A stretch of 64,000 bases of DNA from Qipengyuania atrilutea (lineage in GTDB: Bacteria > Pseudomonadota > Alphaproteobacteria > Sphingomonadales > Sphingomonadaceae), in contig NZ_JABWGV010000003.1 in assembly GCF_013370205.1 (NCBI RefSeq), forward strand, positions 62,001-126,000, read 5' to 3'. Made by a program: the position numbers and the translations under genes. Shown here piece by piece: positions 8,898-17,930 of the stretch. Position 1 is the stretch's first letter. Every line of letters begins with the position of its first letter. The notes below the pieces were generated by a model that made no database searches, was not told the DNA's origin, and saw only the letters and a program-made list of their open reading frames with translations.

Positions 8898-9677
8898 ATG
8901 CGGATATTGAAGGAATGGGCCGATACTGGGCGGCGGGCAATGATGGAGAAGTCTTTGAGCGTAAGTCAGTTTAACCGCTTCCAGGTCTACGGCCAAAGGT
9001 GCAGCGGCACGAATGCGCTCATCCGCCTCATAGAAGCCAATTTCGATACGCTTACGTTCACCGAGGAATTCGGGTTCAAGCACTGGCTCGTGCCCGAAAC
9101 GCGCGAGTTTGCGGACGATGTCTTCGTCATCGTGATCGCGCGCGAGGTCGGTCAGTGGCTGCGCAGCCTGCATCGGCGCCCGTGGCACGCCCATCCCGAA
9201 CTGAAATCGCTCGATTTTGCCGACTTCATCCGCGCGCCGTGGCGCACGCAGTGGGATACGGATTTCTGGGGCATCGACGAGGCGCACCCCAAGTTCGGTA
9301 TGCCCATCGCAGAAGAGCTTTGTCCGCGCACGCAGCGTCCTTTCGCCAATCCGGTCGCCATGCGGGCTGCGAAGCTGCGCAACTGGCGCAGTACCAGTAA
9401 GCGCGCTGCGGGGCATATGCTGCTGTCGCACAGCGAGCTTCTCACTGACCCCGAGGAAGTCGTCCGCCGGGTCGCCGAAGCGACCGGGGCAGAGCGTAGA
9501 GGCGAATTCGTGCCGGTCGCCACCTACAAGGGACAGGGCATCAAGACGTTCGTGTTCGAGCGGTATCCCGAACTTTCCCACAACGATACCCTCCACGTCG
9601 CCGAACATGCGGACCCGGCGATCGAGCAGCTTTTCGGGCTGCCGGTCCCGGCTGGCAAGGTGCGACGCGAGGCCTGA
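8898..9677 (+). CDS. Sulfotransferase-like protein
   Basis: Soluble protein of about 259 residues from this start. FQVYGQRCSGTNALIRLIE resembles the 5'-phosphosulfate (PAPS) binding loop of sulfotransferase-like P-loop proteins, and a later VIVIAREVGQWLRSLH fits the 3'-phosphate binding region. The start is uncertain: ATG codons at 8898, 8940 and 8943 are in frame and none has a strong ribosome site; the conserved region begins just after 8943. Family membership is clear in outline, but catalysis and acceptor are not established. It closes the glycosyltransferase block and could sulfate its product. Confidence 0.7.
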   Translation: MRILKEWADTGRRAMMEKSLSVSQFNRFQVYGQRCSGTNALIRLIEANFDTLTFTEEFGFKHWLVPETREFADDVFVIVIAREVGQWLRSLHRRPWHAHPELKSLDFADFIRAPWRTQWDTDFWGIDEAHPKFGMPIAEELCPRTQRPFANPVAMRAAKLRNWRSTSKRAAGHMLLSHSELLTDPEEVVRRVAEATGAERRGEFVPVATYKGQGIKTFVFERYPELSHNDTLHVAEHADPAIEQLFGLPVPAGKVRREA

Positions 9678-9735
9678 TCGAACGATGCGCTCGCTTGTTC
9701 TCGCTCGGCGGAGGTTTGTGGGCGTCTCGATGCGC

Positions 9736-11052
9736 TTAGGCCCCCGTTGTGGACGCCTCGGCTGCCTCTAGGGTCTGTTTGGGTTTCGAGCCCCAGATCG
9801 CATACCACAGCACGTAGATCTCGCAGGCTACCGTCAGCCAGAAGCTGTTCTGCAGGCCGTACAGGTCGGCGAGCCAGCCCTGCACTACGACGAGCGCACC
9901 GCCCGCGATGGCGGTGATCAGCAGGCCGGAACCTTCCTCCGTCAACGGGCCGAGACCGCGGATGCCCATCGCGAAGATCGCGGGGAACATGATCGAATGG
10001 CCCAGCCCGACAAGGATCAGGCACCACATCGCTGCCGGTCCCTGCAGGGTAGCAGCGCCGATCATCACCAGCATGGCGAAGGACGCGAAGGCCGCGAGCG
10101 TTTTGTCCGCGGGGAACTTGCGCAAAATGAAGCTGCCCGCGAACCGGCCCACCATCATGCCGCCCCACATCAGCGCGAGATAATCGGCCGCCTCTGCCGG
10201 GGTGATCGCAGCGATTTCCGGCAGGATGGCGAAGTTGATGAACAGGTTCGCCACGCCGATTTCCGCGATCAGGTAGATGAAGATCGCCGGCACCCCGAAG
10301 ACGAGGTTACGGTGGCTCCACAGCGACAGCTTCTTGCGCTCTTCGCGCGCGACCCTGCTGGTGGCGGAGCCTAGCTGCGGTAGGTTGGAGCGCCAGATGA
10401 CCGCGGCGATTATGACGAGCACTACTGCTACTAGGATATAGGGAAGCTCCGTCGCCTGCGCGTCGGCGAGCCGCTGCGCCTGCGTGAGTTCGGTCCCTTC
10501 GAGCGAGGTGCCGCCGATCGTTCGGCTCAAGATCAGGTAACCGCCGAAATAGGGCGCGAGGAACGTGCCGAGCGAGTTGAACGCCTGCACCAGCGTCAGG
10601 CGCGATTCGCTGCTTTCGGGCGGCCCGATGACCGCGACATAGGGGTTCGCCGCGACTTGAAGCAGGGTGATGCCACTCGCGATCACGAACAGCGCGAACA
10701 GCGTCACGCCGTAGGAGGGAAGCTGCGCAGCGGGCACCATGCAGAGGGCGCCGAGCGCCATGACCGACAGACCGATGATGATCGCCTTCTTGTAACCGGT
10801 CCGTTCGATCAGAAAGGCCGAGGGCATGCCCATCACCCCGTAGGCGATGAACCACACGCTCTCGATCAGGGTAGTCTGCGTATAGCTGAGGTCGAACACG
10901 CTCCTGAGATGCGGGAGCAGCGTTCCGTTGATGACGGTGATGAAGCCCCACATGAAGAAGAGGCTCGCCAGAAGCGCCAGCGCCGGCTTGTAATTGAACG
11001 ACTTATCAGTCCCGGTTCCGGCGGTAATATTCTGCTGCGGCGCTACGGCCAT
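9736..11052 (-). CDS. FucP-type sugar:H+ symporter (MFS)
   Basis: Inner-membrane MFS permease of 438 residues of the L-fucose permease (FHS) branch. ALALLASLFFMWGFITVING is the characteristic first helix and FVIASGITLLQVAANPYVA the fourth helix region with the conserved NPY. About twelve helices are visible. The start is ATG at 11052, with GGGAGAG as ribosome site; the longer frame extends into the promoter. It diverges from the sugar-acid dehydratase across a promoter holding the TTGTCGGACTA site, so it is probably the arabinose or other pentose uptake system of this locus. Confidence 0.9.
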   Translation of the reverse strand: MAVAPQQNITAGTGTDKSFNYKPALALLASLFFMWGFITVINGTLLPHLRSVFDLSYTQTTLIESVWFIAYGVMGMPSAFLIERTGYKKAIIIGLSVMALGALCMVPAAQLPSYGVTLFALFVIASGITLLQVAANPYVAVIGPPESSESRLTLVQAFNSLGTFLAPYFGGYLILSRTIGGTSLEGTELTQAQRLADAQATELPYILVAVVLVIIAAVIWRSNLPQLGSATSRVAREERKKLSLWSHRNLVFGVPAIFIYLIAEIGVANLFINFAILPEIAAITPAEAADYLALMWGGMMVGRFAGSFILRKFPADKTLAAFASFAMLVMIGAATLQGPAAMWCLILVGLGHSIMFPAIFAMGIRGLGPLTEEGSGLLITAIAGGALVVVQGWLADLYGLQNSFWLTVACEIYVLWYAIWGSKPKQTLEAAEASTTGA

Positions 11053-11090
11053 GCTTCTCTCCCAAGAAACCCTGCTTGCAATCACCGTAT

Positions 11091-11101
11091 TTGTCGGACT
11101 A
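11091..11101 (+). promoter_or_regulatory. Putative FadR-type GntR operator, permease/dehydratase promoter
   Basis: TTGTCGGACTA lies between the divergent FucP-type permease and the dehydratase genes. The GTCNGAC core is palindromic, as expected for FadR-type GntR regulators. Closely similar sites occur at 14966, 20667 and, on the other strand, at 28820. Binding is inferred. Confidence 0.6.
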
Positions 11102-11153
11102 TTTGATTTGACGCAAGTCCGCTTCCGCAAACGACAAGGTTTCAAGACGCGTC

Positions 11154-12938
11154 ATGACACGCAAACTGCGCAGCCGCGCCTGGTTCGACAATCCCGACAA
11201 CATCGACATGACCGCCCTTTATCTGGAGCGGTATCTGAACTTCGGCCTTAGCCTCACCGAATTGCGCAGCGGCAAGCCGATCATCGGGATCGCGCAGACC
11301 GGCAGCGACTTGTCGCCGTGCAATCGCCATCACCTGGTGCTGGCCGAACGCATTCGTGAAGGCATTCGAGAGGCAGGGGGTATCGCACTCGAATTTCCAG
11401 TCCATCCCATACAGGAAACCGGCAAGCGCCCGACCGCAGCGCTTGACCGGAACCTCGCTTACATGGCGCTGGTCGAGCTGATCTATGGCTACCCGCTCGA
11501 CGGCGTGGTGCTGACGACCGGCTGCGACAAGACGACGCCCGCCTGCCTGATGGCGGCGGCGACGGTCGATATTCCGTCAATCGCGCTCTCGGTCGGGCCG
11601 ATGCTCAACGGCTGGCATAAGGGCGAGCGCACGGGCTCGGGCACGATCGTGTGGAAAGCGCGCGAAATGCTGGCTGCGGGGGAGATCGACGACGAGGGCT
11701 TCATCAAGCTGGTCGCCAGCAGTGCCCCCTCGACAGGCTATTGCAACACTATGGGCACGGCGACGACGATGAACTCGCTTGCCGAAGTGCTCGGCATGAT
11801 GCTGCCCGGAACGGCGACCATTCCCGCGCCGCACCGTGACCGGCAGGAGGCGGCCTACCTGACCGGCAAGCGTATAGTCGAAATGGTGGACGAGGACCTC
11901 AAGCCCTCCGACATCATGACCCGCGACAGCTTCCTGAACGCCATCGTCGCGAGTTCCGCGCTCGGCGGCTCGACCAATGCGCCGATCCACTTGGCCGCAC
12001 TGGCGCGGCACGTCGGTGTCGAGCTGTCGCTGAAGGATTGGGAAGAGTTCGGCCATGCCGTGCCGCTGCTCGTAAACCTTCAGCCGGCGGGCGAATATCT
12101 GGGCGAGGATTTCTTTCGCGCCGGAGGGGTTCCGGCAGTCGTCGGCGAGTTGATGCGCCAGGGCCTGATCCGCGAAAGCGCGATGACGGTGAACGGCCGC
12201 ACGATCGGCGATAATTGCCGCGATGCCGAGATCGAGGATGCGGCGGTCATCCGCTCATTCGACAATCCGCTCGTGAAGGATGCGGGCTTCCTCGTGCTTT
12301 GCGGCAATCTGTTCGATGCCGCGATCATGAAGACGAGCGTCATCGGCGACGAATTCCGCAATCGCTACCTGTCCGACCCGGACGATCCCGACGCTTTCGA
12401 AGGGCCGGTCGTAGTGTTCGACGGTCCGGAGGATTACCACGCGCGGATCGACGATCCCGCGCTCGGCATAACCGATCGCCATATGCTTATAATGCGCGGC
12501 GCCGGGCCGATCGGCTATCCCGGCGCAGCGGAAGTGGTGAACATGCGCGCGCCGGCATACCTGCTGCGCGACGGGGTTCGCGCGCTGCCGTGCATCGGCG
12601 ACGGGCGGCAGTCCGGCACGTCGGCAAGTCCCTCCATCCTCAACGCCTCGCCCGAAGCGGCTGCTAATGGCCCGCTGGCACTAGTGGAAAGCGGCGACCG
12701 GCTGCGGATCGATCTCAAGGCGCGGCAAGTGACGCTGCTGATCGGCGAGGACGAACTTGCCGCCCGGCGCGAGGCGCTCGAGGCAAACGGCGGTTATGCC
12801 TATCCGGAATCGCAGACCCCTTGGCAGGAGGTGCAGCGGGCGCTGGTCGGGCAACTCGACAGCGGCGCGATCCTCGAAGGGGCGGAGAAATACCGCCGGA
12901 TCGCGGCTACCAAGGGCCTGCCGCGCGACAATCACTGA
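11154..12938 (+). CDS. IlvD/Edd family sugar-acid dehydratase (L-arabonate or D-xylonate dehydratase)
   Basis: Dehydrates a pentonic acid to the 2-keto-3-deoxy acid. The 594-residue protein is close to Caulobacter xylonate dehydratase in length and wording: SRAWFDNPDNIDMTALYLER near the start, SGKPIIGIAQTGSDLSPCN, VVLTTGCDKTTPA and STGYCNTMGTA. Cysteines in these three blocks are the family's iron-sulfur ligands. GDGRQSGTSASPSILNASPE is the C-terminal family signature. The neighbouring arabinose dehydrogenase, AraD1 and arabinofuranosidase favour L-arabonate as substrate, but many members accept both acids. Divergent from the permease and 19 bases upstream of the esterase gene. Confidence 0.9.
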   Translation: MTRKLRSRAWFDNPDNIDMTALYLERYLNFGLSLTELRSGKPIIGIAQTGSDLSPCNRHHLVLAERIREGIREAGGIALEFPVHPIQETGKRPTAALDRNLAYMALVELIYGYPLDGVVLTTGCDKTTPACLMAAATVDIPSIALSVGPMLNGWHKGERTGSGTIVWKAREMLAAGEIDDEGFIKLVASSAPSTGYCNTMGTATTMNSLAEVLGMMLPGTATIPAPHRDRQEAAYLTGKRIVEMVDEDLKPSDIMTRDSFLNAIVASSALGGSTNAPIHLAALARHVGVELSLKDWEEFGHAVPLLVNLQPAGEYLGEDFFRAGGVPAVVGELMRQGLIRESAMTVNGRTIGDNCRDAEIEDAAVIRSFDNPLVKDAGFLVLCGNLFDAAIMKTSVIGDEFRNRYLSDPDDPDAFEGPVVVFDGPEDYHARIDDPALGITDRHMLIMRGAGPIGYPGAAEVVNMRAPAYLLRDGVRALPCIGDGRQSGTSASPSILNASPEAAANGPLALVESGDRLRIDLKARQVTLLIGEDELAARREALEANGGYAYPESQTPWQEVQRALVGQLDSGAILEGAEKYRRIAATKGLPRDNH

Positions 12939-12963
12939 GAATTGCCAGCCAGAGGACATGCGA

Positions 12964-14058
12964 ATGAAAAGCGGACGAATATCGGCGTGGTTCAAGGCGG
13001 CATTAGCAGCACTGGCCGTTACTGCGCTTCCCGCCGCCGTAAGCGCGCAGGTCGCGACCGATGCACCCGAACGGGTTGCCGGTGCCTTGCCCACAAAGGT
13101 CGAGACAATCAGCGTGTATTCGGACGCAATCGCAGGCAATCTCGAAGGCAATCCGGCTGACCGCGAAGTGTTTGTCGTGCTTCCTCCAAGCTACGCCAGC
13201 GAGCCAGACCGCCGCTATCCCGTCGTCTACGCGCTCCACGGCTTCTGGATCGATGCGCAGCAATGGATGGGCGAAATCCACATGCCGCAAACCGCGGAAG
13301 GTGCGTTCGCAAAAGGCACGCCGGAAATGATTATCGTCCTGCCTAGCAGCAAGACGCGGCATCGCGGCTCGCAATATGCGAGCGGTGTTACGGTGGGCGA
13401 CTTCGAGAGTTTCGTCGCGGACGAACTCGTCCCCTACATCGACGCGAATTACCGGACCGTGCCCGAACGCGAGAGCCGCGGCCTCGTGGGCCATTCGATG
13501 GGCGGCTACGGCGCCGCGCGGATCGGCATCAAGCACGCGGACACCTTCGGCGCGCTGTACCTGATGAGCCCCGGCGGATTGAAGCCGGGCCCGATGTTTG
13601 AGATCGAGCCGGCGCTAGCCGCCCGTCTCCACGCGATCGAAAGCGTGGACCAGCTTGCGGATCTTCCCAACGAAGCGCGCGGACCGCTCGCGATGTCGGC
13701 GGCCTTCGCTCCCAATCCGAACAACGCTCCGCTCTTTCTCGACTTTCCGTTCGACGCGGAAGGAAACGCGCGGCCCGAGATACTGGCGAAATTCACCGCT
13801 AACGCACCGCTCGCCTTCATCGACCAGTATATTCCCGGCCTCAAGTCCTACCGCGCCATCGGCATGGACGTGGGCGACGAGGACAGGCTGCTGGACCATT
13901 CGAAGGCGATGGACGCGGCCCTGACCGAATATGGCATCGACCACAAGTTCACGATCTACGAGGGCGATCATACCAACCGGCTCGCATTTCGTATGCAAGA
14001 CCATGTGCTGCCTTTCTTCGGCAAGAACCTGATTTGCCCTTCCGACGAGCAGGACTGA
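12964..14058 (+). CDS. Secreted alpha/beta-hydrolase esterase (CE1/esterase D type)
   Basis: Predicted to be exported: residues 1-30 form a signal peptide ending near AVSAQ. The 364-residue protein has YPVVYALHGFW, the nucleophile elbow GHSMGGYGAARIG with catalytic serine, an acidic residue in the GDEDRLLDH region and histidine in EGDHTNR. This is the fold of feruloyl and acetyl esterases that strip side groups from arabinoxylan, and also of S-formylglutathione hydrolase. Export and context favour a polysaccharide esterase. ATG at 12964 is chosen because AGAGGA sits seven bases upstream; ATG at 12958 is in frame but too close to it. Confidence 0.85.
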   Translation: MKSGRISAWFKAALAALAVTALPAAVSAQVATDAPERVAGALPTKVETISVYSDAIAGNLEGNPADREVFVVLPPSYASEPDRRYPVVYALHGFWIDAQQWMGEIHMPQTAEGAFAKGTPEMIIVLPSSKTRHRGSQYASGVTVGDFESFVADELVPYIDANYRTVPERESRGLVGHSMGGYGAARIGIKHADTFGALYLMSPGGLKPGPMFEIEPALAARLHAIESVDQLADLPNEARGPLAMSAAFAPNPNNAPLFLDFPFDAEGNARPEILAKFTANAPLAFIDQYIPGLKSYRAIGMDVGDEDRLLDHSKAMDAALTEYGIDHKFTIYEGDHTNRLAFRMQDHVLPFFGKNLICPSDEQD

Positions 14059-14063
14059 TCGTT

Positions 14064-14843
14064 TCAGGCCTTCGCAGCGTGATCGGCCAGCGCGTGCTGG
14101 GTATCGTCATAGGCAAGGTCGAGTAGCTCGCGCATCGCGCCCGCGGCGGCTTCCTCGTCCTGCGCCGCAACCGCTTCAAAGACACGCAGGTGATCGGGCA
14201 CCGGATCGCGCCGGAACCCGCCTGCGCGGCTTTTGAAGATGGTGGTGTAGGCGACGGCTGCGCTGATGCTGGCGCTGAGCGTCATCATCACCTGGTTGCC
14301 GGTAGCTGCCAGCAATGTCTCGTGGAACATCCGGTCGGCATCGCGCCCAATCTCGTGGGTGAGGCCCGCTTCCGACATGGTAGCGAGCGCCTGCCGCATC
14401 CGCTCGACCTGCGCGTCGCTGCGCCGCTTCGCTGCAAGGCGCGCCACGGATGGCTCGACCGCGGCGCGCATCTCGAACAGGTCCCGGACGAGACCTGCAT
14501 CCGGCCGACCGGCAAACGCCCAGCGCATGACTTCGGGATCGAGCAGGTTCCAGCGCACCCGTTCGAGCACTCGGGTCCCGGTTTTCGGACGGCTTTCGAC
14601 GAGCCCCTTCGCCGCAAGCATCTTCACCGCCTCGCGGTAGGCGCCACGTGATATGTCGAGCTTTTCGGCGGTTTCGACTTCGCCCGGCAGAGTTTCGCCC
14701 GGAGCGACTTCGCCGGTCACAATCCGTTCGCCGAGAAAATCGAGCAGGACGCCGCGCAGCCTCCGGCCCGATCCCTTCGGCGTGTCGACCAGCGGCCGCT
14801 GATGATCGGGCTTTCCCTTGCCGCTCGTTCCCGCCACTCTCAC
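14064..14843 (-). CDS. GntR family (FadR-type, FCD domain) transcriptional regulator
   Basis: DNA-binding regulator of 259 residues. The N-terminal winged helix (about residues 25-95) includes GETLPGEVETAEKLDISRGA and KTGTRV at its wing; the C-terminal FCD domain (about 110-240) has RDLFEMRAAVEPSVARLAA and DRMFHETLLAATGN, which supply the usual acidic and histidine effector or metal ligands. Start codons are GTG at 14843 or, better placed behind AAGGTGG, GTG at 14837. It lies inside the pentose locus, divergent from GH43, with a TTGTAGGACTA site between them, so it is the probable local regulator. The effector would be a sugar acid. Confidence 0.9.
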   Translation of the reverse strand: MRVAGTSGKGKPDHQRPLVDTPKGSGRRLRGVLLDFLGERIVTGEVAPGETLPGEVETAEKLDISRGAYREAVKMLAAKGLVESRPKTGTRVLERVRWNLLDPEVMRWAFAGRPDAGLVRDLFEMRAAVEPSVARLAAKRRSDAQVERMRQALATMSEAGLTHEIGRDADRMFHETLLAATGNQVMMTLSASISAAVAYTTIFKSRAGGFRRDPVPDHLRVFEAVAAQDEEAAAGAMRELLDLAYDDTQHALADHAAKA

Positions 14844-14965
14844 CCACCTTCTTATCGCCGCTTGTCGGCTACCATCCCGGTATTCGCCAAGCGCGGCGCA
14901 AGGTCAACCGGGCCGCGGGGCGAACCGAGCGCCCGAGAATGAAAGCGAAGCTTTGACACTTCGAT

Positions 14966-14976
14966 TTGTAGGACTA
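14966..14976 (+). promoter_or_regulatory. Putative FadR-type GntR operator upstream of GH43
   Basis: TTGTAGGACTA, 10 bases before the GH43 start codon and between GH43 and the divergent regulator gene. It differs at one core base from the sites at 11091 and 20667. It would allow control of GH43-araD1-dehydrogenase and possibly autoregulation. Confidence 0.55.
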
Positions 14977-14986
14977 AACAAGAGAT

Positions 14987-15988
14987 ATGCGTTTAGCCTT
15001 TCTCCTCGCCGCGCCGCTTCTCGCAGGTTGTGCGGCCCAGACACCGCCGCCGCCAGCGGCTTCGACATTCACGTACGACGGCAACCCGATTGTCCGGGAC
15101 CGCTATACGGCGGACCCTGCGCCGCTGGTCGTGGGCGACCGGTTGTATCTCTACGTCGGTCACGACGAGGCGCGCGGCGACCAGATGTTCAACATCACCG
15201 AATGGCTCGCCTATTCGACCACCGACATGCGCGAGTGGACTGCGCACGGGCCGGTCATGCAGCCGACCGACTTCAGCTGGGTCTCGCGCGACGCCTGGGC
15301 GAGTCAGGTTCATGAAAAGAACGGCAGGTACTGGTTCTACACCGCCGTCGAACATGACGAGGAGCAGGGCTCGCACGGCAAGGCCATCGGCGTCGCGGTG
15401 GCCGACAACCCGCTCGGTCCGTTCCGCGATGCGCTCGGCAAGCCGCTCGTGCGAAACGAGGATACCGACGGTCCGCATCACTGGGACGACATCGATCCGA
15501 CCGTCTGGACCGAGGAGGACGGACAGAGCTGGCTGATTTGGGGCAATGCAAATTGCTACATTGCGCCGCTCGCGGACGACATGGTCAGCTTCTCGGGGCC
15601 GATCCGGCAGATCGACCTGCCCGATTTCGAGGAAGGTCCGTGGATCTTCAAGCGCGGCGATCTGTACTATCTGGCCTATGCCTCAATGGACAAGGCGATC
15701 AGCGAGGACGAACGCATCTCCTACGCGACCGCGCCCTCGATCGAGGGGCCGTGGACATGGCGCGGCGAAATTACCGGAACGGCCGCGAACAGTTTCACGA
15801 TCCATCCGGGCATCGCCGAGTTCAAAGGTGAATGGTATCTCTTCTACCATGTCGGAACGCTGTCGGTTGGTGATCAGCAGGGCGCGATCGGTCGGCGCGC
15901 GGTTGCCGTCGAGCGGATGCGGTTCGACGAGAAAGGACTGATCCTGCCGGTCGAGCAAGCGGCTCGCGGACTGCTGGACGAGGGTTAG
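14987..15988 (+). CDS. Glycoside hydrolase family 43 lipoprotein (arabinosidase/xylosidase type)
   Basis: Exported lipoprotein of 333 residues: the lipobox LAGC ends at Cys15. The five-bladed propeller of GH43 shows the catalytic base Asp43 in TADPAPL, the pKa-modulating Asp170 in DDIDPTVW and the general acid Glu216 in FEEGPWI. It probably releases arabinose or xylose from oligosaccharides at the outer membrane or in the periplasm. The specificity (arabinofuranosidase, xylosidase, arabinanase) cannot be read. First gene of an operon with araD1 (13-base gap) and the dehydrogenase. Confidence 0.9.
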   Translation: MRLAFLLAAPLLAGCAAQTPPPPAASTFTYDGNPIVRDRYTADPAPLVVGDRLYLYVGHDEARGDQMFNITEWLAYSTTDMREWTAHGPVMQPTDFSWVSRDAWASQVHEKNGRYWFYTAVEHDEEQGSHGKAIGVAVADNPLGPFRDALGKPLVRNEDTDGPHHWDDIDPTVWTEEDGQSWLIWGNANCYIAPLADDMVSFSGPIRQIDLPDFEEGPWIFKRGDLYYLAYASMDKAISEDERISYATAPSIEGPWTWRGEITGTAANSFTIHPGIAEFKGEWYLFYHVGTLSVGDQQGAIGRRAVAVERMRFDEKGLILPVEQAARGLLDEG

Positions 15989-16001
15989 GGACAATTCGGC
16001 C

Positions 16002-16991
16002 ATGATATTGTTGCAGCAACGAACCGCCGCAGGGGCGCGGCAGGTTGTGGCGAAGATTGAGGAAGAACACCGCGTGGTACACGGCTTCGCGACGACGCGT
16101 GAACTGGCGCAGGCGGCTATCGAGGCAGGCAAGACGCTGGCCGAAGCGGTAAGCGATGCCGAACTCGGCGAAGCAGTCGATGTCGAAGCGGAACTTGCGG
16201 CGGGCCGCCTCTTGCCAGCTATCGACCATTCCGACCCCGCGCACCTCTTTCTGACTGGGACCGGCCTTACCCATCTGGGCAGTGCGGAAGGGCGCGACCG
16301 GATGCATAAGGCGGCGGCGAGCGGTGATGCGACCGATTCCATGCGGATGTTTCTGGAAGGGCTCGAAGGCGGGAAGCCCGCGGACGGGGCCGTCGGTCAG
16401 CAGCCCGAATGGTTCTACAAGGGCAGCGGTCACAACCTCGTCGGTACCGAAGGCGCGCTCGACCGGCCTTCCTACGCCAAAGACGGTGGGGAAGAGCCGG
16501 AGATCGCCGGTATTTACCTGATCGGTCCGGACGGTACGCCGCACCGGCTCGGCTTCTGTCTCGCCAACGAATATTCGGACCATGTGACGGAAAAGCACAA
16601 TTACCTTTGGCTGGCGCATTCGAAACTGCGGCAGGCATCGCTGGGCGCTGAACTGCTGACCGGCGCGCTTCCGCAGGACATACGCGGGACCGCGCGGATC
16701 GTGCGGAACGATGCGACGCTATGGGAAAAGCCGTTCCTGACGGGCGAAGCGAACATGGCGCATACGGTCGCCAATCTTGAGCATCATCACTTCAAATACG
16801 CGGTCTTCCGGCAGCCGGGCGATGTGCACGTCCACTTCTTCGGCACGTCGACCGCCAGCTTCGCCGACGACATCCAGACGCGCGAAGACGACAGGTTCGA
16901 GATTTCTGCGCCGCCGTTCGCTCTGCCGCTGCGCAATACGCTGCGCGTTGACGAGGCAGCGGAAACACCAGTGAGAGTCGCTGCACTTTGA
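16002..16991 (+). CDS. araD1: AraD1 family (FAH-fold) 2-keto-3-deoxy-L-arabonate dehydratase
   Basis: Cytoplasmic enzyme of 329 residues, related to the fumarylacetoacetate hydrolase fold and to the AraD1/GguC group. Expected to convert 2-keto-3-deoxy-L-arabonate to alpha-ketoglutarate semialdehyde. Visible family stretches are LTGTGLTHLGSAEGRD near residue 85, PEWFYKGSGHNLVG near 137, FCLANEYSDHVTEKHNYLWL near 185 with the metal-binding acidic residues, and HFFGTSTASF near 280. It is the next step after the dehydratase at 11.2-12.9 kb. The dehydrogenase gene begins inside its stop codon. Confidence 0.85.
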   Translation: MILLQQRTAAGARQVVAKIEEEHRVVHGFATTRELAQAAIEAGKTLAEAVSDAELGEAVDVEAELAAGRLLPAIDHSDPAHLFLTGTGLTHLGSAEGRDRMHKAAASGDATDSMRMFLEGLEGGKPADGAVGQQPEWFYKGSGHNLVGTEGALDRPSYAKDGGEEPEIAGIYLIGPDGTPHRLGFCLANEYSDHVTEKHNYLWLAHSKLRQASLGAELLTGALPQDIRGTARIVRNDATLWEKPFLTGEANMAHTVANLEHHHFKYAVFRQPGDVHVHFFGTSTASFADDIQTREDDRFEISAPPFALPLRNTLRVDEAAETPVRVAAL

Positions 16992-17920
16992 GCGAAGCGC
17001 CGATCCGTATTGCGGTCGTCGGACTGGGCAAGATCGCCCGCGACCAGCACCTTCCTGCGATTGGAGCTTCCTCAGATTTCGAACTGGTAGCGGTAATCGA
17101 TCCGTTTGCCGAAGACGCGGAAGGTGCACCACTTTTCAGCGACTTCGACGCGCTTGCGGCTAGCGGTATCGCGGTCGACGCTGCGGCCATCTGCACGCCT
17201 CCGAAGTACCGGGCTGCTCTTGCGAGCGAAGCGCTGGAACGCGGCTTCCACGTCATGCTGGAAAAGCCGCCTGCCGCGACCGTCGCGGAAGCGGAAGAGC
17301 TGATCCGTCTGGCCGAGAAGCAGAGGCAATCGCTCTTCGCCGCGTGGCATTCGCGCGAGGCTTATGCTGTCGAATCAGCGCGCCGGTGGCTCGAAGGCCA
17401 AGAGATCAACTCGGTTGCGATCACGTGGCGCGAAGACGTTCGCGTATGGCATCCGGGCCAGAAGTGGATCTTCGAAGAGGGCGGGTTCGGGGTCTTCGAC
17501 CCGGCGATAAACGCGTTCTCCATCGTCTCGGTAATCCTGCCCGGTTCGCTCACCGTGACCGGCGCGCGGCTCGACATCCCCGCGAACTGCGCCGCGCCCA
17601 TTGCCGGTAACGTCACGATGGAGGGCGAGGACGGCCTGCCAGTCTCGCTGGACATGGATTTCCTGCAGACCGGCGAGCAGACATGGGATATCGCGGTAGA
17701 TACTGACGAAGGCGCAATGCTGCTTTCCATGGGCGGTAGCCGCCTTCGCACGCCTGAGGGCGAACTAGAGGGCGAGGATGCCGAATATCCGGCGCTTTAC
17801 GCTCGCTTCGCAGAACTCGTCAGACAGGGTCAAAGCGATGTGGACCTGACGCCGCTCGCCTTGGTCGAGATAGCGCTCGCGATCGGCGAACGGCGCGAAG
17901 TCGAGCCGTTCGTAGAATAG
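16988..17920 (+). CDS. Gfo/Idh/MocA oxidoreductase, L-arabinose/D-galactose 1-dehydrogenase type
   Basis: NAD(P)-dependent aldose dehydrogenase of 310 residues. The N-terminal Rossmann motif is VVGLGKIARDQHLPAI and the active-site lysine lies in MLEKPPAA. REDVRVWHPGQKWIFEEGGFGVFDPAINA closely resembles the Azospirillum L-arabinose 1-dehydrogenase region (position about residues 148-178). It would oxidise arabinose to arabinono-lactone, the first step of the oxidative pathway completed by the dehydratase and AraD1. The start is TTG at 16988, overlapping the araD1 stop as TTGA; no ATG is available in the conserved N-terminus. Confidence 0.88.
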   Translation: MSEAPIRIAVVGLGKIARDQHLPAIGASSDFELVAVIDPFAEDAEGAPLFSDFDALAASGIAVDAAAICTPPKYRAALASEALERGFHVMLEKPPAATVAEAEELIRLAEKQRQSLFAAWHSREAYAVESARRWLEGQEINSVAITWREDVRVWHPGQKWIFEEGGFGVFDPAINAFSIVSVILPGSLTVTGARLDIPANCAAPIAGNVTMEGEDGLPVSLDMDFLQTGEQTWDIAVDTDEGAMLLSMGGSRLRTPEGELEGEDAEYPALYARFAELVRQGQSDVDLTPLALVEIALAIGERREVEPFVE

Positions 17921-17930
17921 CCGGCCGCTC

